A DNA stretch of 55,751 nt, from contig JBMFXC010000005.1 in the NCBI GenBank assembly GCA_049964655.1, positions 1-55,751 of the forward strand, read 5' to 3'. This document shows, in pieces, positions 7,478 to 15,556 of this stretch (positions are counted from its first letter, which is position 1; the number at the start of each line of letters is the position of its first letter). The stretch is from JAJZJT01 sp049964655 (GTDB lineage: Bacteria; Actinomycetota; Acidimicrobiia; Acidimicrobiales; RAAP-2). The translations under genes were made by a program, and so were the position numbers. The notes below the pieces were generated by a model. It made no database searches. It was not told the origin of the DNA and was given only the letters and a program-made list of their open reading frames with translations.

Positions 7478-8555
7478 TGAAACGGAACTCGACGACGTCA
7501 CCTTCGCGCATCACGTACTCCTTGCCTTCGAGCCGCACCTTTCCTGCCGCCCGGGCCGCCGCCAACGAACCGGCAGCGATCAGGTCGTCGTAGGAGACGA
7601 CCTCGGCCTTGATGAAGCCCCGCTCGAAGTCGGTGTGGATGACGCCGGCCGCCTTTGGCGCCGTGTCACCGGAGTGGATCGTCCAGGCACGCACTTCCTT
7701 CTCGCCAGCAGTCAGGAACGTCTGGAGCCCGAGCACCCGGAAACCGATGCGGGCAAGCTGGTCGAGGCCGGACTCGTGCTGGCCGTAGCTGGCGAGCAGC
7801 TCGGCGGCGTCACCGGAGTCGAGGCCGGACAGCTCGGCCTCGAGCGCGGCACAGAGCACCACCGACTCGGCGGGAGCCACCAGGGCCGCGAGTCGATCGG
7901 CCAGCTCGCTGTCACCCATCGACGCCTCGTCCACGTTGAAGACGGTGACCACCGGCTTGGCCGTGAGCAGATGGAGGTCCCCGAGCAGTTCGGCGTCGAC
8001 GTCTCCGGTCCGGACAGCGTCGGCGACGGTCCGGCCCGAGTCCAACACCCGGTGTGCGGCCTCGGTGGCAGCCAGGACAGGGGCCAGGGCTGGTCGGTGG
8101 CGCGCCTCCTTGGCCAGCTTGGCCAGCCGGCTGTCGACCGTCTCGAGGTCGGCCAACACGAGCTCGGTGGTGATGGTCGCCATGTCTGCAGCCGGGTCGA
8201 CGCGTCCGTCCACGTGGACGACGTCCTCGTCCGAGAAGACGCGGACCACCTGGCAGATGGCGTCGGTCTCGCGGATGGCGGCGAGGAACCGGTTGCCGAG
8301 CCCCTCACCCGCCGAGGCCCCCCGCACCAGCCCGGCGATGTCGACGAAGGTGACCGTGGCAGGGACGATGCGCTCGGTGTGGACGAGCGCGGCCAGTCGT
8401 GCGAGCCGGGAGTCGGGAACGGCGACCACGCCGACGTTGGGCTCGATGGTGGCGAAGGGATAGTTGGCCGCCAAGACTTGGTTGCGCGTCAGGGCGTTGA
8501 ACAGCGTCGACTTACCGACGTTCGGCAGCCCGACGATGCCGATGGACAGTCCCAC
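7470..8555 (-). CDS. ychF: Redox-regulated ATPase YchF
   Basis: A 361-residue Obg-family P-loop protein with G1 GLPNVGKST, the G3 region DIAGLVRGASAGEGLGN and G4 NVDE instead of NKxD, the mark of YchF/OLA1 and its ATP preference. The C-terminal TGS domain shows HSGDTAPKAAGVIHTDFERG and AEVVSYDDL. Length is normal for the family. The GTG at 8555 is supported by AAGGAG nine bases upstream and by the start GLSIGIVGLPNVG. YchF binds ribosomes and acts in stress and translation quality control. It overlaps the downstream ABC ATPase gene. Confidence 0.95.
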   Translation of the reverse strand: MGLSIGIVGLPNVGKSTLFNALTRNQVLAANYPFATIEPNVGVVAVPDSRLARLAALVHTERIVPATVTFVDIAGLVRGASAGEGLGNRFLAAIRETDAICQVVRVFSDEDVVHVDGRVDPAADMATITTELVLADLETVDSRLAKLAKEARHRPALAPVLAATEAAHRVLDSGRTVADAVRTGDVDAELLGDLHLLTAKPVVTVFNVDEASMGDSELADRLAALVAPAESVVLCAALEAELSGLDSGDAAELLASYGQHESGLDQLARIGFRVLGLQTFLTAGEKEVRAWTIHSGDTAPKAAGVIHTDFERGFIKAEVVSYDDLIAAGSLAAARAAGKVRLEGKEYVMREGDVVEFRFNV

Positions 8556-8588
8556 GTGCGCTCCTTGCCCTCTGCCGGCTTTGGCGAG

Positions 8589-8639
8589 TGCACCGGCCCT
8601 CTGGGTGCACCGGCTCTCCGGGTGCACCGGCCATCCGGG
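8589..8639. repeat. 17-bp imperfect tandem repeat, 3 copies
   Basis: Copies at 8589-8605, 8606-8622 and 8623-8639 share tgcaccgg followed by a variable centre and a terminal ggg. They lie in the 164-bp region upstream of ychF, after the small unknown gene, and may overlap the ychF promoter. Confidence 0.85.
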
Positions 8640-8719
8640 AACGCCGGTGCTGCCGGTCGTACCGGGTCGGACAGTGAGCGTAGAGGACGCGCCGGGCTAC
8701 CCGGTCCGCCGACGGCCGC

Positions 8720-9124
8720 TCACGTCGGTGGTTGGTCTCCGTGGTGGCTCGCTGCAGCGGCACCGGTGGGAGCACGCCGCAGCACCCGCCCGGCCAGGCC
8801 GGTCACGTAGTGGTCCCACTGCCGCTCGCCCCGCACCCAGAGGACCTGCTCGCGATGGGTCCGGACGACTTCATCGACAAACTGGTCGCGTTGGTAGCCG
8901 AGAGGCTCGAGGGCCGGCTGCCACCGCTCCCACAGCCAGACTCCCACGCAGGACACCTGGGCCCCGATGCCACCGGGTGCGGTGGCGAGCAGGCGCAGCT
9001 TCTCCTTCAGGTCCGCCGGTTCGTCCGGCAGCTCCAGCAAGGCGACGCCCGCCGCGTCGAACAGCTCCACCGGGGCGAGCGTAGCCGGCCGGGGCAGGCG
9101 GCGCCCGAGTGCACCCGCCTTCAC
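8720..9124 (-). CDS. Small unknown protein coupled to FrhB-like gene
   Basis: A 134-residue soluble protein I do not recognise. It is Leu/Glu-rich, with a Trp-rich centre (GVWLWERWQPALEPLGYQ) and REQVLWVRGERQWDHYV near the end. It has no cysteine cluster or nucleotide motif. The GTG at 9124 overlaps the stop of the FrhB-like gene as GTGA, making it the fourth gene of a chain (cysH, sir, frhB-like, this) in which every junction is a 4-bp overlap. A later GTG at 9070 would give a tighter protein beginning VELFDAAG. Context suggests a role with the sulfite reductase or its electron donor, unproven. Confidence 0.65.
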   Translation of the reverse strand: MKAGALGRRLPRPATLAPVELFDAAGVALLELPDEPADLKEKLRLLATAPGGIGAQVSCVGVWLWERWQPALEPLGYQRDQFVDEVVRTHREQVLWVRGERQWDHYVTGLAGRVLRRAPTGAAAASHHGDQPPT

Positions 9125-10395
9125 GGCTCAGACACGACCACGGCGCGGTCGCTTCCCTCGTAGGCGGCGACGTGGTCGGCGAAGTCGATGAAGAGCGGGC
9201 CGTCGGGGTCGAACGGTCGGCGCAGCGCTTCGACGGCCGCCCGCTTGTCGAAACGGTCGAGCCGTTCGAGAGCCCGAGGATCGTCGAGGTCCCGCAGGTC
9301 GAGCCGTGGGCGCGCCCGCTCCAGGGCGCGCCGTCCCTCCTCTGTCCGCACGAGGACGCTGCTCCAACCCGGGAGCGATCCGACGCTGCCCACCGACAGG
9401 TCGGCAGTCCGGCCCACGAAGTCGGCGCACTCGTCGCACCCCTTCAGCGCCGCTTCGTGGAACAGCTTGACGGGCTCGTCGACCGCCACCTGGCCGTCGA
9501 CGTACTCGACGACGAGACGGCCGTGGACGACGTCGACCTTGCCGACCCGCTCGAGGTCGACACCTCGTTCGTCGCGCAGCAGCTGAAGCACCAGGGTCCG
9601 GTAGTCGAAGCTCTTCGTGCACAGGAGCGCGACGGTGAGGACCACGGCGTCGACTCGGTGGGCACCGGTCGGCCACTGGCGCGCCTGCATGGCCCGGATC
9701 CCCTCGATCTCGCACGGGGTCCCGACGACGGCGAGCCGGGGTCGGTCGCCGAGGTCGAGCCCCGACAGGTCGAGTGCAGCCAGGGCCATCGTCTGGTTGT
9801 AGAAGCTCCCGCCTGCCCGGGCAATGTCGCCAGGGGTCGTGGCAACACGAGCGACACCCCTGAGCGGCTCGTCCGGATTGTCGGAGGGCACGGCCACGAG
9901 AGCGCCGTCGATCTCACCTGCAGCCAGGGCGGCCAGCAGGACGGCCGTGACGACGCTGCCGTCCTGGCCTGCTCCGGCGTCGGTCGATGCCCGGGCAGCG
10001 TAGGATCCGAGCACGGCGCCGAGCCCGTCTGCCGGCGGTCCTCCGGTGATGCGAGGCGCGCCGGAGACGAACGAGGGGCAAAGCGGCGTCTTCGACTCGG
10101 CTTCGGCTTCGGCTTCGGCCGGCAGCGTCGACGGCGGCCACAGCGCCTCGGCCCGGAGGCCACCCCGTGGGCAGAAGTCCCAGCACAGCGAGCACCCCGT
10201 GCACATCTTGACCAGCTCGGGCAGCGCGCTGAGAGCGCTCACTCCGATGGAGCCCGACGGGCACACCGCCACGCACGTCCCGCACTGGACGCACCGACCG
10301 GCGTCCACGACCCCGGCGGCGAGCTCCCAGAACCACGTCTTGCCAGGCGCTTCGGCGATGCCGTTCATCCGGTAGCGAATGGCGTGGCCCTTCAC
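9121..10395 (-). CDS. FrhB/FpoF-like F420H2 dehydrogenase subunit, candidate electron donor to sulfite reductase
   Basis: A 424-residue iron-sulfur flavoprotein. Two 4Fe-4S motifs come first (C35-x2-C38-x2-C41-x3-C45-P and C65-x2-C68-x2-C71-x3-C75-P). An acidic (EA)n linker and the FrhB N- and C-terminal domains follow, with the conserved VVGTPCEIEGIRAM and LLCTKSFDY and the late cluster motif CDECADFVGRTADLSVGSVG. FrhB/FpoF proteins oxidise F420H2 through FAD. This order, 2x ferredoxin plus FrhB, is that of the N-terminal half of archaeal Fsr. The GTG at 10395 overlaps the sulfite reductase stop (GTGA), implying coupled synthesis. I infer it passes electrons from F420H2 to the reductase; ferredoxin oxidation is the alternative. 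Confidence 0.85.
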   Translation of the reverse strand: MKGHAIRYRMNGIAEAPGKTWFWELAAGVVDAGRCVQCGTCVAVCPSGSIGVSALSALPELVKMCTGCSLCWDFCPRGGLRAEALWPPSTLPAEAEAEAESKTPLCPSFVSGAPRITGGPPADGLGAVLGSYAARASTDAGAGQDGSVVTAVLLAALAAGEIDGALVAVPSDNPDEPLRGVARVATTPGDIARAGGSFYNQTMALAALDLSGLDLGDRPRLAVVGTPCEIEGIRAMQARQWPTGAHRVDAVVLTVALLCTKSFDYRTLVLQLLRDERGVDLERVGKVDVVHGRLVVEYVDGQVAVDEPVKLFHEAALKGCDECADFVGRTADLSVGSVGSLPGWSSVLVRTEEGRRALERARPRLDLRDLDDPRALERLDRFDKRAAVEALRRPFDPDGPLFIDFADHVAAYEGSDRAVVVSEP

Positions 10396-12206
10396 GGCAC
10401 GACCTCCACGGCTGATGGCGTTGCTTCGACGGCTGATGGCGTTCCCTCGATGGCCTCCCGCAGTTGCTCGACGGGCGTCCGACGCGCCCACGCCGCGAAC
10501 CGCTCACCGTCGCGGCGTTCGCCGCGGTAGCGGCGCACGAGACGGACGAGGGCCATGGGCACGTCGTCGACCGGGCGGGCCCCCGACACCCAGTCGACGA
10601 ACGCCGGGTCGGGGCCCAGGCTTCCACCGAGCCCCACGTCCACGGCTTCGACCAGCCGGTCACCTACATGGGCGACCGCGCCGCGGAAACCGATGTCGGC
10701 CACCTGGGGCTGGGCGCAGCTCGCCGAGCATCCCGAAACGTGCATCCTCACCACGTCGGCCTCGGCCCGACCACCGTCAGCGGAGCCGGAGCCCACACGC
10801 TGCGACGAGTGGCCGGGCTCGTTGGCGCGCTCGTCACCGAGCTCGGCGTCGAGCATCCGGGCCCACCGCAGCGCCCGCTCCTTCGTCTCGACGACGGCGA
10901 AGCGGCAGAACTCACTTCCGGTGCAGGCCACGACGCCGCGGGTGAACGGACCGGGGAACGGCGAGTAGTGCGCCAGCACGTCCTCGGCGAGCAGGTCGTC
11001 GAGGCGTCGTTCGGGGACGCCGGTCACGACGAGGTTCTGGTCGGTGGCCAGCCTCAGGGTTCCGTCCCCGTAGCTCTCGGCCAGGCGGGCCAGCTCGACG
11101 AGGTCGCACCCGTGCAGTCGGCCGACGGGGACCGAGCAACCGACGGCAAGCAGTCCGTCCTGCTTCTGGGGCTGGACCCCCACGTGGTCGCCCCGGTGCT
11201 GCCGGGTCAGCTCGTCGCCGGCCGGCTCGAGGCGGACACCAGCGCGGGCCACCAGCTCGGCGCGGACCTGCTCGGGGCCCAGCTCCTCGACCAGGTAGCG
11301 CATCCGTGCCAGTCCGCGGTGCTCGCGGTTGCCCAGCTCGCCGAAGAGCTGAGCCACCGCCCGGACTACTTCGACAGCCTGGTCGAGGTGGACGAAGACG
11401 TCGACGTCGCTCGCCATCCGTTCGCCGTCCGACAGCCCGCCGCCGACGAGGAGGTTGAACCCCAGCGTCCCGTCTTCGGCGCGAGCCGGCCAGAGACCGA
11501 CGTCGTTGATCTCAGCGCGTGCGCAGTTCTCGACGCAGCCCGTCACCGAGATCTTGAACTTCCGAGGCAAATTGGCGTACTCGCGCCGCCCCGTGAAGAA
11601 CGCGGAGATGGCCCGGGCGATCGGGAGCGCGTCGAAGGCCTCCGAGGCGTCAAGGCCCGACAGTGGGCAGCACAGCACGTTGCGGGCCGAGTCTCCGCAC
11701 GCCTGCACCGTCGTGAGCCCCACCGCGTCCAGTCGGCGCCAGATGCGAGGGATGTCCTCCATGCGGAGCCAGTGGAGCTGCACGGACTGGCGGGTGGTGA
11801 GGTCCACGTAGCGCGAGCCGAACTCCCGGCTCTCGCTTCCCGGTGGCCCCTCGGCGAACGCGTCGGCGATCCGCCCGAGCTCGCGAGCCTGGGCCGCGGT
11901 GAGCACCCCACCGGGCACCTTCACGCGCACCATGAACGCGTCCCCACCTTGGCGCTGAGGGTAGATGCCGGCCCACTTCAGGCGCTCGACCTCCCCGGGC
12001 ACGGTAGCGATCGCCGCGGGGCCTTCGTGCGCATAGCGGTCGGCGATGGCGTCGATGACCTCGAGTGGATGCCGTTCGAGCTTCCACCGTTCGACCTGGT
12101 TGAGCCGGCCCGTCGACCGGTAGGGGTCGATGAAGCGCAGCGACCGCCCCCGACCGCTCACCGGTGGTCGGAAGGCGCCGTCACCCGGGGCGCCGGAGGT
12201 CGTCAT
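10392..12206 (-). CDS. Assimilatory siroheme sulfite reductase (nitrite/sulfite reductase family)
   Basis: A 604-residue protein with the two-fold repeated ferredoxin-like and siroheme domains of the NirA/Sir family. The first half has YVDLTTRQSVQLHWLRMEDI, a substrate-side basic stretch, and GCVENCARAEINDVG. The second half carries the 4Fe-4S/siroheme ligands C428-x5-C434 (CTGSEFC) and C493-x3-C497 (CSASC). It reduces sulfite to sulfide with six electrons. Its placement between cysH and an FrhB-like gene favours sulfite over nitrite. ATG 12206 overlaps the cysH stop as ATGA. A 21-bp duplication makes a TPSAVEA repeat at the C-terminus. No NADPH-flavoprotein (CysJ) is encoded nearby. Confidence 0.92.
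   Translation of the reverse strand: MTTSGAPGDGAFRPPVSGRGRSLRFIDPYRSTGRLNQVERWKLERHPLEVIDAIADRYAHEGPAAIATVPGEVERLKWAGIYPQRQGGDAFMVRVKVPGGVLTAAQARELGRIADAFAEGPPGSESREFGSRYVDLTTRQSVQLHWLRMEDIPRIWRRLDAVGLTTVQACGDSARNVLCCPLSGLDASEAFDALPIARAISAFFTGRREYANLPRKFKISVTGCVENCARAEINDVGLWPARAEDGTLGFNLLVGGGLSDGERMASDVDVFVHLDQAVEVVRAVAQLFGELGNREHRGLARMRYLVEELGPEQVRAELVARAGVRLEPAGDELTRQHRGDHVGVQPQKQDGLLAVGCSVPVGRLHGCDLVELARLAESYGDGTLRLATDQNLVVTGVPERRLDDLLAEDVLAHYSPFPGPFTRGVVACTGSEFCRFAVVETKERALRWARMLDAELGDERANEPGHSSQRVGSGSADGGRAEADVVRMHVSGCSASCAQPQVADIGFRGAVAHVGDRLVEAVDVGLGGSLGPDPAFVDWVSGARPVDDVPMALVRLVRRYRGERRDGERFAAWARRTPVEQLREAIEGTPSAVEATPSAVEVVP
10408..10449. repeat. 21-bp direct repeat at sulfite reductase C-terminus
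   Basis: Two copies sharing acggctgatggcgtt followed by a 6-base variable part lie at 10408-10428 and 10429-10449. Read on the minus strand they encode a duplicated seven-residue TPSAVEA-type segment just before the stop. Confidence 0.85.
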
Positions 12207-12931
12207 CGGTGCAGTCCGCACTCGGTCTTGGTCGACCCGGGCCACCGCCCGGAACGGGGGTCGTCGTCCGGGCCGACCGGGCGGGTCGTCGGCGCACAGC
12301 CGATCGACCGGTAGCCGCGCTCGAGGAGCGGATGGCGGGGCAGCTCGTGGTCGCGCTCGTAGCCGGCCACGTCGTCGTCCGTCCAGGTGGCCAGGGGGTT
12401 GACCTTGACGAGACCGAAGACCGGATCGTGCCCCACCACCGGCGCCGCCGCCCGGGAAGGCGCGTCGACCCGCTTCACCCCGGTGATCCACGCCTCCCGT
12501 CCGGCAAGGACCGCCCGGAGGGGCGCCACCTTGCGGTGCTCGCAGCACCGCTCGGTGCCACAGGGCCATGCCGCCGCGTCGGGACCCGGCACGGTCACGG
12601 TGAGGTTGAGCCCGTAGCGATGGCGCAGCGCCTCGACGTAGGCGTACGTCTCGGGGAAGTGGGCACCGGTGTCGAGGAAGACGACCTCCACGGCGGGGTC
12701 GACGGCGACGGCCACGTCGATGAGGACGGCGTCTTGGAAGGACGAGGCGACCACCAACCGTCCGTCGAACCGCCGGAGCGCCCAGGCGATCACGGCAGTG
12801 GGGGGCGCCGTGGCCAGCTCGGCGTCCGCGGTCGCCAGCTCGGCGTCCAGCGCGCCACCCCCTGGTCTTGTACGGTCCGCCCCGGTACCCGCGGCGGACG
12901 TCTGCTGTCGTGCCTGGTTGTCACCTGTCAC
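12203..12931 (-). CDS. cysH: APS reductase-type CysH with an altered cluster ligand
   Basis: A 242-residue adenylyl-sulfate reductase-like protein with SSFQDAVLID, FLDTGAHFPETY, C129-C130 in RCCEHRK, WITGVKRVDAPSR, LVKVNPLATWTDDDV and the catalytic C238 in the terminal ECGLH. It aligns with mycobacterial CysH throughout. The second cluster pair, GCAPCT in that protein, reads GCAPTT here: C212 is present but the fourth 4Fe-4S ligand is T215. The GTG at 12931 has AAGGAG seven bases upstream. The product converts APS to sulfite, using thioredoxin or a similar thiol. It heads the cysH-sir-frhB-like operon and diverges from cysD. Confidence 0.92.
   Translation of the reverse strand: MTGDNQARQQTSAAGTGADRTRPGGGALDAELATADAELATAPPTAVIAWALRRFDGRLVVASSFQDAVLIDVAVAVDPAVEVVFLDTGAHFPETYAYVEALRHRYGLNLTVTVPGPDAAAWPCGTERCCEHRKVAPLRAVLAGREAWITGVKRVDAPSRAAAPVVGHDPVFGLVKVNPLATWTDDDVAGYERDHELPRHPLLERGYRSIGCAPTTRPVGPDDDPRSGRWPGSTKTECGLHR
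12817..12858. repeat. 21-bp direct repeat in cysH 5' region
   Basis: The sequence gccagctcggcgtcc recurs with a period of 21 bp. On the minus strand it encodes the duplicated DAELATA heptad in the N-terminal tail of CysH, outside the catalytic fold. Boundaries are accurate to within a few bases. Confidence 0.75.
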
Positions 12932-12955
12932 CTGTCAGCTCCTTCCGTCCGTCTC

Positions 12956-12994
12956 CGGTCTTGCCCGGCGGTCGTGCCCGGCGGTCTTGCCCGG
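12956..12994. repeat. 13-bp tandem repeat, 3 copies
   Basis: The unit cggtcttgcccgg occurs at 12956-12968 and 12982-12994, with one substitution in the middle copy (12969-12981). It lies between cysH and cysD, immediately before the promoter-like AT-rich stretch. Confidence 0.9.
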
Positions 12995-13029
12995 CGGGCC
13001 GTCCTGGCACTATACATGACTAAGTCGAT

Positions 13030-13129
13030 NNNNNNNNNNNNNNNNNNNNNNNNNNNNNNNNNNNNNNNNNNNNNNNNNNNNNNNNNNNNNNNNNNNNNNN
13101 NNNNNNNNNNNNNNNNNNNNNNNNNNNNN
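13030..13129. other. Assembly gap (100 N) with identical 55-bp flanks
   Basis: Positions 12975-13029 and 13130-13184 are identical. This is what unmerged contig ends sharing a 55-base assembly overlap would give. The cysH-cysD intergenic region is therefore probably about 155 bp shorter than shown. Confidence 0.9.
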
Positions 13130-13141
13130 TGCCCGGCGGTC

Positions 13142-13171
13142 TTGCCCGGCGGGCCGTCCTGGCACTATACA
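13142..13171 (+). promoter_or_regulatory. Candidate sigma70-type promoter for cysDN
   Basis: TTGCCC (13142-13147) and TATACA (13166-13171) are separated by 18 bp and lie about 90 bp upstream of cysD. The overlapping ACTATA (13164-13169) reads TATAGT on the other strand and could serve cysH, with a poor -35. An odd-centred palindrome GACTAAGTC follows at 13173-13181 and might be an operator. This AT-rich island stands out against the GC-rich background. A second copy of the region lies left of the gap. Confidence 0.5.
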
Positions 13172-13258
13172 TGACTAAGTCGATCAGAATTTGCAACAAT
13201 GATCCCCTTGCCGACGACGGGCTCCCGCCTCGTTGTCGGCCCGACTGCGGAGGACCCG

Positions 13259-14233
13259 ATGACCAGCACGCTCGACCCGAGCGCCCCCGGCGGGTGGCGC
13301 CACCGCCCCGGCAGCCTCGACCGGCCGGGAGACGAGGACGGCGCCGACCATCTCGACCTGCTCGAGTCCCACGCCATCTTCGTGCTACGCGAAGTCGCCG
13401 CCGAGTGCGAACGCCCCGTGCTCCTCTTCAGCGGCGGCAAGGACTCTGCCGTGCTCCTCCGGCTGGCGGAGAAGGCGTTCTCGCCCGGACGCCTCCCCTT
13501 CCCCGTCCTGCACGTCGACACCGGACACAACTTCCCCGAAGTCCTCGCCTTCCGGGACCGCCGCATGGCCGAGCTCGGTGAAGAGCTCCTGGTGGCCTCG
13601 GTGCAGGACGCCATCGACCAGGGACGCGTTCCCGATCCGGGTCCCGGCGGGTCCCGCAACCGGCTCCAGAGCGCCGTCCTCCTCGAGGCCATCGCCCGGC
13701 ACCGCTTCGACGCCTGCTTCGGCGGTGGGAGGCGAGACGAGGACAAGGCGCGGGCGAAGGAACGGGTCCTCTCCTTCCGCAACGCCCTCGGGCAGTGGGA
13801 CCCCAAGCGCCAACGGCCCGAGCTGTGGAACCTCTACTGGGGACGAGTCCTGCCCGGTGAGCACGTGCGTGCCTTCCCGCTGTCGGACTGGACGGAGCTC
13901 GACGTCTGGCGGTATATCGCCCGCGAAGCGCTCGAGCTCCCGTCCCTCTACTACGCCCACCCCAGGCGCGTCGTCGAGCGCGACGGCATGCTGCTGGCCG
14001 TCTCCGAGCACGTCGAGCCGCGCCCCGGCGAACGCGAGCGCGTCGAGACGGTCCGCTTCCGGACCGTCGGCGACGCCACGTGCACCGGCGCCGTGCGCTC
14101 GGAGGCGGCAGACGCCGACGCGGTCGTCGCCGAGGTGGCGGCCTCGACGGTCTCCGAGCGAGGGGCGACCCGAGCCGACGACCGGGTATCGGACAGCGCC
14201 ATGGAAGACCGGAAGCGAGAGGGGTACTTCTGA
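13259..14233 (+). CDS. cysD: Sulfate adenylyltransferase subunit 2
   Basis: A 324-residue PP-loop ATP pyrophosphatase-type enzyme with the loop LLFSGGKDSAVLLRLAEKA, HVDTGHNFPEVL and FDACFGGGRRDEDKARAKER, and the C-terminal VGDATCTGAV shared by all CysD. With CysN it makes APS from sulfate and ATP. ATG 13259 has GGAGG five bases upstream, which favours it over ATG 13199. cysN begins 2 bp after the stop. The final MEDRKREGYF tail is the usual CysD C-terminus. Confidence 0.96.
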   Translation: MTSTLDPSAPGGWRHRPGSLDRPGDEDGADHLDLLESHAIFVLREVAAECERPVLLFSGGKDSAVLLRLAEKAFSPGRLPFPVLHVDTGHNFPEVLAFRDRRMAELGEELLVASVQDAIDQGRVPDPGPGGSRNRLQSAVLLEAIARHRFDACFGGGRRDEDKARAKERVLSFRNALGQWDPKRQRPELWNLYWGRVLPGEHVRAFPLSDWTELDVWRYIAREALELPSLYYAHPRRVVERDGMLLAVSEHVEPRPGERERVETVRFRTVGDATCTGAVRSEAADADAVVAEVAASTVSERGATRADDRVSDSAMEDRKREGYF

Positions 14234-14235
14234 CC

Positions 14236-15546
14236 ATGGACCAGCGCACCGTGGACCGCACCGTCGTCCCCACCAGGCCAGGCGACCTCCTTCGCTTCGC
14301 CGCCGTCGGCTCGGTCGACGACGGCAAGTCGACCCTGATCGGCCGGCTCCTCCACGACACCCGCCAGCTCTTCGACGACCAGCTGGCGGCCGTGGGCGCG
14401 GCGTCGCGTCGGCGAGGGGCCGGCGACCTCGACCTGTCCTTCGTCACCGACGGGCTGCGCGCCGAGCGCGAACAGGGGATCACCATCGACGTCGCCTACC
14501 GCTACGCGGCGACGCCGCGACGCAGCTTCGTCATCGCCGACTGCCCCGGGCACGTCCAGTACACGCGCAACATGGCAACCGGAGCGTCCACCGCCGACCT
14601 GGCGCTGGTCGTGGTCGACGCCACAACCGGGCTCCGGGAGCAGACCCGCCGTCACGTCTGCATCGCCTCGTTGCTCGGCGTACGCACGCTCGTCGTCGTC
14701 GCCAACAAGATGGACCGGGTGGCATGGGACCCCGACGCGCATGGCCGGGTCGTCACCCAGGTGGAGGAACTGGCCCAAACGCTCGGACTGTCGGTGGCGG
14801 CGGTGGTCCCGGCGTCAGCCCTCCTCGGCGACAACGTCGCCGTCCGCTCCACCGCTACGCCGTGGTACCGGGGCCCCACCGTGCTCGACGCGCTCGAGGA
14901 GGCTCCCGCCGGGGTCTGGTCCGCCTCTGGCGGGTCCCGCCTGGCGGTCCAGTGGGTGATCCGCCGCCCCGGAGGCGGGCGGTCCTACGCCGGGATGGTC
15001 AGCGGCGGACCGATGAGGCCCGGCGACGCCGTCACCGTCCTCCCCTCGGGGCTGGTGGCAACCATCGCCGGTCTCTCCACCGCCGACGGTCCGCTCGAGA
15101 CGGCCACCCCCGGACGGTCCGTCGCCGTGGAGCTCTCCGACGACCTCGACGTCGGTCGCGGCGACCTCCTCGCCACGGGAGACGAGCCGCCCACCGTCAC
15201 CCGCCACGTGGAGGCAACCGTGTGCTGGTTCGCCTCGGCTCCGCTGCACGCCGGCGACCGCTTCCACGTCAAGCACACCACCCGGGTAACCAGCGGGACC
15301 ATCGACACGGTCGTCGAGCGCGTCGACATGGGCTCGCTGCACCGCCAGCCGGCGACGTCGCTGGCCGAGAACGACATCGGGACGGTCCTCCTCGTCACGG
15401 CGGACCCGCTCGTCGTCGACCCCTACCGGGACAACCGGGTGACCGGCAGCTTCGTGCTGGTCGACCCGGCGACGCACGCCACCGTAGGCGCCGGCATGGT
15501 GACGCGACCTGTCGTCACCGAGCCTGACGACCTGCCCGCCGGCTGA
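14236..15546 (+). CDS. cysN: Sulfate adenylyltransferase subunit 1 (GTPase)
   Basis: A 436-residue EF-Tu-like GTPase with G1 GSVDDGKSTL, the RGITID-like EREQGITIDVAYRY, G3 DCPGH and G4 NKMD, followed by two beta-barrel domains. It drives APS synthesis by CysD through GTP hydrolysis. The length is that of CysN alone: there is no fused CysC kinase and no cysC in the window. This agrees with direct APS reduction by the linked CysH. ATG 14236 follows cysD directly. The siroheme gene starts 10 bp after the stop. Confidence 0.96.
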   Translation: MDQRTVDRTVVPTRPGDLLRFAAVGSVDDGKSTLIGRLLHDTRQLFDDQLAAVGAASRRRGAGDLDLSFVTDGLRAEREQGITIDVAYRYAATPRRSFVIADCPGHVQYTRNMATGASTADLALVVVDATTGLREQTRRHVCIASLLGVRTLVVVANKMDRVAWDPDAHGRVVTQVEELAQTLGLSVAAVVPASALLGDNVAVRSTATPWYRGPTVLDALEEAPAGVWSASGGSRLAVQWVIRRPGGGRSYAGMVSGGPMRPGDAVTVLPSGLVATIAGLSTADGPLETATPGRSVAVELSDDLDVGRGDLLATGDEPPTVTRHVEATVCWFASAPLHAGDRFHVKHTTRVTSGTIDTVVERVDMGSLHRQPATSLAENDIGTVLLVTADPLVVDPYRDNRVTGSFVLVDPATHATVGAGMVTRPVVTEPDDLPAG

Positions 15547-15556
15547 GGCGCCCCTC

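Noticed and set aside
10392..12206. Assimilatory nitrite reductase
   Set aside because: The family motifs do not separate nitrite from sulfite, but linkage to cysH, cysDN and a siroheme gene, with no nitrate or ammonium genes, favours sulfite.
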